From: Plantago elongata
Lineage: Eukaryota > Streptophyta > Magnoliopsida > Lamiales > Plantaginaceae
Reading direction: 5' to 3'
DNA: 26,793 nucleotides
NCBI GenBank assembly: GCA_036897095.1
Contig: JAYMSP010002032.1
Coordinates: 1 to 26,793 of the forward strand
This document shows positions 1 to 9,303 of the stretch, piece by piece. Under the pieces are notes generated by a model that saw nothing but the letters and a program-made list of their open reading frames with translations, searched no databases and had not been told where the DNA came from. Within the stretch, counting starts at the first letter, position 1; each line of letters starts with the position of its first letter. A program made the position numbers and the translations under genes.

Positions 1-190
1 TAGCGACGGATAAAAAATCCGTCGCTAAATCTAGCGACGGACAAAGTTATCCGTCGCTATATAGCGACGGATAACCTAATCCGTCGCCATTTTTTATTTA
101 TTTATTTTTTTTATTTTGGCTAATAAAATGGCGACGGATAAATTTATCCGTCGCAAATAACCGTCGCCATTAATGTGATTTCTTGTAGTG
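1..190 (-). mobile_element. End of a CACTA (En/Spm-type) DNA transposon with subterminal hairpin array
   Basis: Read on the minus strand, the element begins at 190 with CACTACAAGAAATCAC, the usual start of plant CACTA transposons. Inside it are repeated copies of TAGCGACGGAT paired with the inverse ATCCGTCGCTA, forming short hairpins at about 1-27, 32-59, 62-88 and 130-154, plus a single arm at 161-168. Subterminal repeats like these are the usual transposase-binding region of this superfamily. The other end and any transposase gene lie outside the window. The 3-bp target duplication cannot be checked because only one flank is visible; the flank at 191-193 is GTC. The call on the terminus is firm; the autonomy and size of the element are unknown. 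Confidence 0.8.
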
Positions 191-345
191 GTCTAACCGG
201 CGTGTTAGGTCAAAATATTTGCAAAGGCTTTAGTGCAGACTCCCAAAAAAAAAAGGTCCAGGTGTAAATTCAAAGTGGGCCAAAAGGTTGTAGTGTAAAC
301 AAAAAAAATTCTCTAGTAATAAATAAGTACTAAGTGTATATTAAA
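191..345. other. Short spacer between two repeats
   Basis: An AT-rich spacer with two A runs (around 246-256 and 301-308). I see no gene or recognisable element in it. Confidence 0.5.
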
Positions 346-555
346 AGATTTATTGAGAGAATAGAATAGGGTTTATTCTGATATATCAAATGAGAGAGTA
401 CAATCATATATTTATACAAGAGAAAGAAGCTACTAGAGAGTCCGTAACAGTTGGGCCTATAACAGTCTAACTCAATACTAACTCTTGTACGTTTATTCTC
501 TAACACTCCCCTTGAATGAACATGAGTTAGTGATAGTTGGTATGGGAGAGATACT

Positions 556-640
556 GCCTCGTTAAAAATCTTGCTAAGAAAATTCCAGTGAGATAAAAAC
601 CTAGCGAAGGAAAAAAGAGTTCAGTGTGTATCAACTCTCA
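556..640 (+). repeat. Interspersed motif, copy 1
   Basis: This segment starts GCCTCGTTAAAAATCTTGC and continues through GTGAGATAAAAACC to TCAACTCTCATG. It matches the copy at 962 over about 80 bases with scattered substitutions. The motif is familiar from dispersed non-coding repeats in plants, but I cannot name the family. Confidence 0.55.
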
Positions 641-961
641 TGATTAAAGTATCACTTCAATTCTTTGAATGTCGTAAATCCAATCTTCCAAACCAGCTTC
701 TCAAATAAGGAATCGAATGTGATCCGGTTGAGCAAATCTTCAGATATGTTGTACTTCGGTGAAATCTTCTTATGGCAAAACAACATCTGTAATATACGCC
801 ATGTCTTCTTTAGGAAGAACTCTTCAAATACTTGAAACATCATATAGTTCCAAAATGACATAGCAAAACTCTATTATATTGTAAAGATATCCAACAATCT
901 CATAACTCTTATATTTACCAAACAGTTTCACAATCATGGAGATATATGCGCGTATAGTGTT

Positions 962-1042
962 GCCTCGTTAAAAACCTCACTAGGAAAAATCCAATGGGAT
1001 AAAAACATGTAGGGGGGAAAGGAGTGCAACCATTTCTCATGG
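962..1042 (+). repeat. Interspersed motif, copy 2
   Basis: This segment starts GCCTCGTTAAAAACCTCAC, continues through AATGGGATAAAAAC and ends near CATTTCTCATG. It lies 406 bp downstream of copy 1 in the same orientation. Confidence 0.55.
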
Positions 1043-3240
1043 AATGCACAAACGTAATCATTGTTGCTTGATTGCCATTAACTCATATACCTTCTTCAGG
1101 AGGTATATCAATGATCAGTGTAGCTCTTGATAGCTCAATTCATTGTGGTACTTATGGACCATATATGTCACAAAGATAATGATAATACTCCTTGTAATAA
1201 TTAGTCTCTTTCTCAAAACTTCAGATTGAACCAATACAATGTAATGTAACCAATAATACTCTCCACGAGTTAGGAAAATCAGGTCTTGTATTTCACTTGT
1301 CCATATAAGTTTACATACATAAAACCTTAGTTCCTCAAGAATTTTACTCATACAATCCATATTCGCCGATATGATACTTTAGTCTACTTTCAAGACTAAC
1401 TTTCGAAAATGATATCTCCCCTCATTGATCAACTTTCTCAAAATCATATAATTTTCAGTCAAACTATTCCATGTACAACCTGCAAGTTAGTCTAAGTGAT
1501 AACATTCATTCAAATAAGAATAAACATGTTATGATGCAATGCTAAATATCTAAGTGCACATGAAATAGACTCGATAATGCAATGGTACCATACAAATTTT
1601 GAATTCGTTTGATCAAAAGGACCTCAAGTCCATGAGCTCATTTTACATGATCATCATGATGACATTGACTGGACAGACTCACATGTAAGATCCCCATTTA
1701 CATGTCCATCGATTTCGCATATGCTTATTCATTTCTCGGTTCCATATATACCGGTATATCAAATCTCTTTTCTAGATTTTCAAATCAGTTGTGATCGATC
1801 ATCGATATCTGAATATTGTTTGGAGGTACCATGTCCATTCATATAGGCCATCTATTTATTCAGATATCGATGCCATTCATGACATTCATTTTCTCAAGAG
1901 TACCAACTGCTCGATCTTGTCAATCCATGTGTATTGTACTTTAGCATTGAAACCGTATTTCACTAAGAATCATTAGTACAATTGGTAAGGTATCTCATTA
2001 ATGTTCAACACATGACATTCTATAACCAATATGCAACTATGTATGCCTCAAAATATATAGAGTCATAGCGGGTCAACATTCAAATCACATAATTTCATGT
2101 TTGAACATATCTTGATATAGTAACATGAAGCTGAATCGTTAGTTCAAGATTGAACTTTCACGTATATGGGGATCAATTCGCTCTACGAATTCGATTTTGC
2201 CAGCTTCATCATGTTCTTCCTCCCCTAAGCTGGAAAATACTAGTTTATACTAGTCATAATGGCTCAAACCAAAAACTTTCGTGCTCATCTTAGATAATCG
2301 CAAACATATATAACCATAGTATGCTTCACACATTAGTTCTCTACGAAGAGCAATATGACGGGAGTCTATATATTTGCACAGTTGGATTTCTTGTGTTGAA
2401 ATCGAATTTGTCATTAAATCGAAGATCATACTTGTGGGTTACCAATAGCTTATATATCAATTAATGTGAACTTTCAAAGTTTGACTTTTGCTCATTTCAA
2501 GATTTGCATAATCATGCATTCATGCTTCATCTCAATGTTCTATCTTGTCATAATAATAATTACAACGTGGGAAAGCTTTCAACACATAACCAAGCACATA
2601 ACCATATGGAAACTTCAGGTTCCACAATAATGGGTACTTATACCCGGATGGCCTAATTTATCATATCGAGATATATCTCTCATAAATCACTTGGAGTTGG
2701 CCTTTCAATAATGAGACATTTGGACACAATCGTTGTGCCTTTCATAATTGGCAAGACTAACCATGTTAGTTCCTTCAGGAATTTAGTGTAATATGTATTC
2801 TTGAGCACAGTTTCATGAGAGTACAAACTCTTGTATGACAATGAAATCAATCCATACACTTTTGTTATGTCTTCTGGACATAATCCACATATCTAGAGGG
2901 TATATATAAACTTGAGCATTTACAATATAATGCTCCACTCAAATGCTCATAGCCTCATTAATATTTTACCAATTTCATGTTAGTAATCATATATATGTCA
3001 AGCTTACTCAATGCAAGATTTTATCGTTGACAAGTAGTCAAGTAATGTGTTGATACAATATCATTCAACACTATCATTCAATCATATTTTGGCCTCTTGG
3101 ATATGTCATATTTGCCTCATGCAATGTAACATGCATTTTCACGATATTGCTACAATATTAACATATTAAAGGCATATGTATACTTTTCTAGCATACCATC
3201 ATCATTAATTGTCTCAAAATATTTGTGGTTTTGATATTAT

Positions 3241-3592
3241 CAACTATGATGGTTGGTTATACACACTTTATTTGCATCACCATCAATGATATCGTTTAGT
3301 ATTGGAGTGTTATATCCCAACAACGCAGGTTGGTTATTTCATACTTGTTTGGAATTCCATAAATCTCCAACCATCAATTCTTGACCCCTTCGGATGTATG
3401 ATTTTTTTGTCTCAACTACGTCGGTCGGTTATTTCATACTTCTTTGAAATTTCTAAAATTCTCAATCATCAGTTCTCGACCACTTGTGATCTATGATGTT
3501 ATTCCAACTACGTCGATTGGTTATTCCATAATTCTTGGAATCATGAATTATCAATCATCAATCCTCGACCACTTCCAATCTATGATGATTTA
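3241..3592 (+). repeat. Diverged tandem repeat, about four units of 77-95 bp
   Basis: Units begin at 3241, 3318, 3413 and 3505, each with a version of CAACTACGTCGGTCGGTTAT. In the last three units this is followed by a block like ATCAATTCTCGACCACTT and then CTATGATG. The first unit is the most degenerate. Units 2 and 3 are the closest pair. The array sits inside the larger gene-free repeat. Confidence 0.75.
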
Positions 3593-4265
3593 GTATCACA
3601 TATTCACCTCACATAATTTTAATTTTCTTCATAATACCATATCATAATAACGATAGCACTAAAAATCAATAAACAAAAAAAAACATACCTCGAACGGTGA
3701 TTAAGATAATTAGTATCCGAGCGTATAATCTTTGCCATGTCTATGTGTACGTTTTGGACTCCTGACTATTAAATTCATGAACTTCTTCCATTATCCATAC
3801 CATGCATGCAATTTCACCTCATAAGAATACATCATGAAATACAGTAGATTAGATTTTATCGGAAAAGATAGGATGACAAAATTCAAGAAGTTAATCTCAT
3901 GATATCGAGAAGAAAAGATAAGGTTGAATAAGTAGTGCTTGGCATGTAAGGATTGGAGGAATGTTAATTAGCCGCTACCCGTTCCGCAATGATAATTAGC
4001 CGCTCCTTCATATTTGTTGCTTTATATATACGGATATACGGCGGCTACGTTGATTTATTTTTTCTTTCTTTGGCTTTTCGTACGAAAGGGGTGAAAAATT
4101 AGGGTTTTACATCGTTTGAGTATTTCCGTACTGATAATATGTCGAGATAAATAGAATAGAATTTGTTTTATATATTAAATGAGAGAGTCCCGTAATAATT
4201 AAATCTATAACCGTCTAACATAATATTAATACTTAAAAATTTATTCCCCTAACATTCTCTAACAG

Positions 4266-5240
4266 TTGTCATGTTTCACGCAAAATTGTGAATTTTAATA
4301 CCCCATGGGTACTGGGTGGGTATTAAAGCATGTATCCATGTGTGTCAGGTGTATATTAAAAAGTATGAAGACATATGAGCAGTGAAAGTATAAAACTTAA
4401 GAAAAATTACAAATCACTCCTTAAATATTTCTATATCATATGCATCTATTGACGCTTATTACAATTAGTTCGAATTAATAAAGAGCTTTAAAATTTACAT
4501 CTATCAATATAAATCAATTTTATCTTTTATCTATCACAAAGTCTTAAAAATTACATACATTAATAAAAGATTTAGAAGATAGATCGATATACTTAATTAT
4601 ATATATACTATTTTAAGCAATATCAATAATATGAACATTTTTATATTATTTTATTATGTGTATATATATCACCAATGTTCTTGTTTAATATTTTTATTAT
4701 AATTATAATGTTTGTTCATCTTGTTTAGTCATATTTTTAATAAATATATAAAACTTAATAAAAATAGTTGTAATTTTATAACACCCTATTTAATTACCCT
4801 CAAACTTTATATATTAATGTATTATTACTATTATTTTTTACTTTTTCTATTCTTCCATTGAATCTCCATGGAACGTGCTTCATGCTATGGAAGCACCGAC
4901 AAAAAGCTCCAAACCAGAGCTTTCCGGCCAATTCTTCAGTTCTTTAGTTTATTTTGACTAAAATTTTCACTTTGTTAGTTTAATTCTATTAGATTCTTTA
5001 GTTCGTCAAAGATTAAAACAATCCTTAAATTTTAACCTTTTTTTACAGATACATACGTTTTCAGGACCAAATACACAAATTTAATATTTCATAGGACCGT
5101 ATTCAAACCTAAGTTAGTGGGCAAAATACAATTCTCTCACAGCTTCTGGTTGAGTATGACATAGTACATTTTATTAGCTAGTATGGAAGGCAAATGTTTC
5201 AAGTTATCTTAGAAAATCCATGTTTTATACAAATTTGGCA
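4266..5240. other. AT-rich spacer upstream of the BBE-like gene
   Basis: A strongly AT-rich stretch, especially 4380-4860, with simple TA-rich runs and no open frame worth reporting. It holds the distal promoter of the gene starting at 5291. I see no further gene or complete mobile element in it. Confidence 0.5.
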
Positions 5241-5242
5241 TC

Positions 5243-5250
5243 TATAAATA
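5243..5250 (+). promoter_or_regulatory. TATA box of the BBE-like gene
   Basis: TATAAATA lies 41 bp upstream of the ATG at 5291. This implies a start of transcription near 5275 and a very short 5' leader. It is a close match to the plant TATA consensus in a well-placed position. Confidence 0.6.
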
Positions 5251-5290
5251 AAGAGAAGCTAGATTATCTATAGGCACTAAACAGCAAGAT

Positions 5291-7001
5291 ATGAAGTCTC
5301 TTAGTGTTACATTGCTCCTTTCCCTGGCATCAAACCTCATTATTATTTTGGGATCAGCTTCTTCAAACCATACCAGCAGTGAACCTTTTCTTGAATGCCT
5401 AGGCCAGTTTAGCAGCTCAAATTCAATATCTCATGATATCTACACTCCAAGTAACGCTTCTTACTCTCCGATTTTCCAATCCACCGCACTAAATCCGCGT
5501 CCCTTGCTAAACTCCTTGCTAAACTCCGGGGTCAGGCCTATGTTGATCATCACCCCAGATGATGAGTCCGAGATTCAAGCAGCAGTTCATTGCTCCAGGA
5601 AGCTCGGTGTGCAGATCAGAATTCGAAGTGGTGGACATGACTTTGAGGCACTTTCGTACACATCAGAAGTCCCTTACGTCATGATCGACATGAGAAATTA
5701 TAGATCAATATCTATAAACACCATTGACAATACTGCTTGGGTTCAGACAGGTGCAACAGTTGGAGAGTTGTATTATAACATTGCCCAAACAAGCAGGACA
5801 CTTTCTTTCCCAGCAGGTACTTAAGTACAATTATTAGACAAGAATTCTGTTATTTTGTACTTCTGTTATCTCTAACGAAACGCTGCAAGCAGGTGTTTAC
5901 CTGACAATTGGAATTGGAGGACACTTAAGTGGAGGTGGATACAGCATGATGTCTCGTAAGCATGGCCTTTCCGTTGATAGCATCATTGATGCAAGATTAG
6001 TTGATGCAAATGGCAGAGTTTTGGATCGAGTGTCTATGGGTGAGGATCTATTTTGGGCCATTAGAGGTGGTGGTGGTACTAGTTTTGGGATTGTTCTCGC
6101 ATTTAAGGTGAACCTAGTAGTTGTCCCAGAAACTGTGACTGTTTTCAGTGTTTCGAGAACACTGGAACAAAATGCAACTGAACTAGTATATAAATGGCAG
6201 TACGTTGCTGAGAACATTGATGAGAACCTTATGCTTAGACTTTTCATAAGAAGCCTAAGATCTCCAACAACTGGGAACAGAACCATACAGGCCTCTTTCA
6301 CTTCTCTATATCTCGGTCGAGTTCATGATCTCTTGCCTTTAATGCAAGAAAATTTTCCTGATTTGGGTTTGGTGGAGCAGGATTGCACTGAAATGAGTTG
6401 GATCGAATCCATACTCTATTTTGCACGTGCCGGAAATGAGTCAACTGAAATTCTATTGAATAGAACTCAACCAAACATTGGATATTTCAAGGGTAAATCA
6501 GACTTCGTGAGGCAGCCTATATCCAGACGTGGGCTCGAAGGAATCTGGAGATTTTTGAACCAAGAAAGTGAAAACCTGGCAGAGGTGCAGTTCAGTCCAT
6601 ATGGAGGGATACTCAACACTATCCCAGAATCTGCAACTCCTTATCCTCACAGGGCAGGTACCAAGTACATGATCCTTTACGTACTAAGCTGGTTCGATAG
6701 TGCAGAAACCGAAAGGCACATGAGTTGGATACAGAACCTTTATACTTACATGACACCTTATGTATCGAAACATCCAAGAGCAGCATATTTCAATTACAGA
6801 GATCTTGATGTAGGGATGAACAGGCAAGGGAATACAAGCTATACTCAAGCAAGCATTTGGGGCTTCAAATACTTCAAGAACAACTTTAACCGATTGGTTC
6901 AGGTCAAGACTGAGGTTGATCCATCTAACTTGTTCAGAAATGAGCAAAGTATCCCACCTTGTCAAACGTCTATGTTTGATAACGAAACAGCACATGATTG
7001 A
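5291..7001 (+). CDS. Berberine bridge enzyme-like FAD-linked oxidoreductase, complete, two exons
   Basis: Exons are 5291-5816 and 5893-7001, with a 76-nt GT-AG intron in phase 1; the product is 544 aa, normal for the family. Residues 1-25 are a hydrophobic signal peptide, so it is probably secreted or vacuolar. An FAD_binding_4 fold follows, with RSGGHDF giving the flavin-linking His116. The C-terminal BBE domain (about 474-532) contains NYRDLDVG, whose tyrosine is the proposed base in THCA synthase. Cys36 and Cys101 fit the conserved disulfide. Oddly, the second flavin-linking residue is missing: the usual GxCPTVG reads GVYLTIG, with Tyr178 exactly 62 residues after His116. The predicted oxygen-gate position is Ile181. 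The family oxidises alkaloids, carbohydrates or monolignols; the substrate here is unknown. The family call is very secure. Confidence 0.95.
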
Positions 7002-7485
7002 TATGTATATAGTCAATGTTTTATTCAAAATAATTGATGGATGATGTAAAATAAAAGTAAAATAGTCTATGTTGATATGAAATAGCCAATGTTTCATGGA
7101 ATATTTATAACAGGCCAGAAGTATCAAAACATTTAGCTCAACGGAATCACACTATGGCCTGAAAAGTCATCTGTAGATGCGCCACAACAAAGAATCATGT
7201 GTCGTCTGCTTGCAAGAGTTTTCTCTCAGATCCAGATTGAATATCATAGTTTCACCAACCATAGTTAGAGACCATTAGTCATGTCAGTACTCTATGTAAG
7301 TATGCATATATCTATTAATGATCGTTCTTCATTTATCTATGATCGAATTGTATACTATACGTTGTAATTGTAGGCATAATTGAGTTCATGTGTTTATCTG
7401 TAATTCTGAAAGCTTGCATACATTACACATATACATAGATGAACACTAAACTAAAGTGGTCATCCATGTTTGATAGTTGCATCAC
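7002..7485. other. Shared 3' flank of two convergent genes
   Basis: This 484-bp spacer receives the 3' ends of the BBE-like gene (+) and the UGT gene (-). AATAAA at 7050-7055 is a plausible poly(A) signal for the plus-strand gene. I see no other gene. Confidence 0.5.
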
Positions 7486-9106
7486 TTAACATTCAGTACT
7501 CAAACTGGAGACAAATTCATCAATATTCTTGTCTGAACTTCCTCCCTCATCAACAGCTCTACTTGCCATTTCCTTCCACTCGAATGCATTCGCTCTAAAC
7601 ATTTCGCCTTCCGCTCCATCCATAACATGCTTTATGCGAAAAACTATCTCTTCCTGTCCTACCAACCCTTTTTCGTCTGCCAAAGCCTTCACGCCAACCT
7701 TCCAAACATCTTCAACAAACTTAGCGTTCGTGCTTTGATCCGTCCACTGTGGCATTGCCACCATAGGGACACCCAAGCTCAATCCCTCAAGTGTTGAGTT
7801 CCATCCGCAGTGTGTCACGAAGCAACCCAGACCCTCATGCGATAATACTTCTAACTGTGGGCACCATGACACCACCAATCCTTCCTCCAACTTATTCAGG
7901 AAATTTTCGGGTAGTTTGGCTTCTTCAGATGCTCGAACCACCCACAAGAAAGGTCTCTTCACGGCTATTAGAGCCAATGCTAGTTCCTTAGTTTGTTCTA
8001 GACTGAGTTCGGCTAGGCTACCGAAAGAGATATAGACTACGGACCTGGACTCTTGTCTGTTTAAAAAGTTCAAGCAAGCACTGCTTATTGGCTTGAAAAT
8101 GTTGAGACTGTAAGCCGCGTCTTCTTGCAACCTCTTGTCCATGTACATTGATGGTATGGTTGGTCCGATTGCTCTTAATCGCCACAGCTTCGACAGCAAT
8201 GTAATAACCTACGAATCCAACACTGTACCATGTTATTATTCAGAGCAATCAATAAAGAAAACTATATAGTCTATATTGATCAGAAAAGAGTTAATGAATT
8301 TACAGAAAAGATGAATTTGTGCTTAAATAGACTATGTTAGTAACTTATTAATTATCAGTGTACTAACTACTATGAACAAGGTACAAGCCTAAGAGCTCAT
8401 ACAATAAGCAACCGTATACAATGAATGTTAAGTTCTAGTTGGTTAGTACAATTACCTCTTGTTCTAGCTTGTCGAAAGTGTTGACAAAGATCCAATCAGC
8501 CTGATCAACATTCCGGAACTGATTCGCAACCATTTGACTCGCTGCCGGATACGAACCATGAACATAAACGAAGGAAGGCAACTCGTGGGGTTTTAGCGGC
8601 GGCAATCCAGGGAGTGCGACGAGTTCTGTAGGTGAAACGGGGAGTTTCAAGTCCCCTGTATACACCTGATAGTAAATATAATCCACAGCACAGGATTGAG
8701 TAAAAAAAGCAGCCCCGGTTAAACCGAATCCCTTGGCAACATCCAGGATCCAAGGGAGAAACGGATCATAAATCACGCAATTGATGGGGCACCCAATTTC
8801 TCTCAAGAGCTCCGACAGTTCTTGCCGGCCGACATGCTCAAAGCAGGTCAGATATTCCTGTTGGTTACTCGCTTGAGCTCTACCACCTTGGTCGAATCCA
8901 TCTGAAATCGCCTGAACCGAAACAGACCGGCTAGTGAGGTTATTCATTGTTTTGAACAAGTGTTTTGTGAGCACCAGAGTGATTTTTATGCGCTTGTAGG
9001 CTAGACGTTTAGCGAACTGGAGCATCGGGTTTATATGACCTTGGATTGGATATGGAATGATTAAACAGTGAGCAATATATTCGTCGTCTCCGGTTTCTTT
9101 GTTCAT
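7486..9106 (-). CDS. UDP-glycosyltransferase, UGT74-type (family GT1), complete, two exons
   Basis: Exons are 9106-8456 and 8208-7486, with a 247-nt GT-AG intron in phase 0; the product is 457 aa, the usual UGT length. The N-terminal acceptor domain has IQGHINPMLQ with catalytic His24, and Asp114 is a good candidate partner. The C-terminal donor domain has the 44-residue PSPG box at residues 332-375, from WCPQ to WTDQ, with HCGWNS intact; the final Gln favours UDP-glucose. The PQWTDQSTNAK and GPTIPSMY motifs point to the UGT74 clade. Members glucosylate salicylate, indole acids, thiohydroximates or terpenoids in the cytosol; the acceptor here is not predictable. It lies tail to tail with the BBE-like gene and 197 bp downstream of the GT61 stop codon. 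Confidence 0.95.
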
Positions 9107-9162
9107 TTTTGCTGCTAGCTAGCTTTGCTGTTGAACTGAAATGAAGTAAGTCGTTTCTTTGC

Positions 9163-9174
9163 TGTCATATAGAG
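9163..9174 (-). promoter_or_regulatory. Possible TATA element of the UGT gene
   Basis: On the minus strand CTCTATATGAC lies about 60 bp upstream of the UGT start codon, inside the 197-bp gap between the UGT start and the GT61 stop. The match is weak, but it is the best candidate in this short gap. Confidence 0.3.
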
Positions 9175-9303
9175 TACATGTTCTCAGATTCTACTCAAAT
9201 TGATGCAAGTTGTACTTTTAAAAACTGGGTTGTTATGCATATATACTCTTAATTATTGTACATATAACATAGGACATATACTGGAAAACAAAAACTAAGA
9301 AAT

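Larger units (their letters stand above)
346..4265. repeat. Gene-free 3.9-kb repeat region, probably LTR-retrotransposon derived
   Basis: Both ends carry related sequence in the same orientation. At 346-505 there is AATAGAATAGGGTTT, then ATCAAATGAGAGAGT, then CTATAACAGTCTAAC, then TTATTCTCTAACACTCCC. At 4139-4260 the same blocks recur in the same order in diverged form. A second motif, GCCTCGTTAAAAA followed by GATAAAAAC, occurs at 556 and 962. No open frame in between exceeds 81 codons and none resembles gag, protease, integrase or reverse transcriptase. The pattern fits an old, non-coding LTR-type element or nested remnants. The class is inference, and I could not identify a primer-binding site or polypurine tract. 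Confidence 0.45.

Noticed and set aside
1-170. Regular hairpins resembling a CRISPR array
   Set aside because: The spacers are only a few bases long, the repeats are inverted pairs, and the adjoining CACTA terminus explains them.
1115-1360. 81-codon frame in the 5' repeat
   Set aside because: It lies in non-coding repeat DNA and has no resemblance to a known protein or to retrotransposon domains.
5897-6301. 134-codon frame on the minus strand inside the BBE-like gene
   Set aside because: It is a shadow of the coding strand, with no family resemblance and no promoter context.
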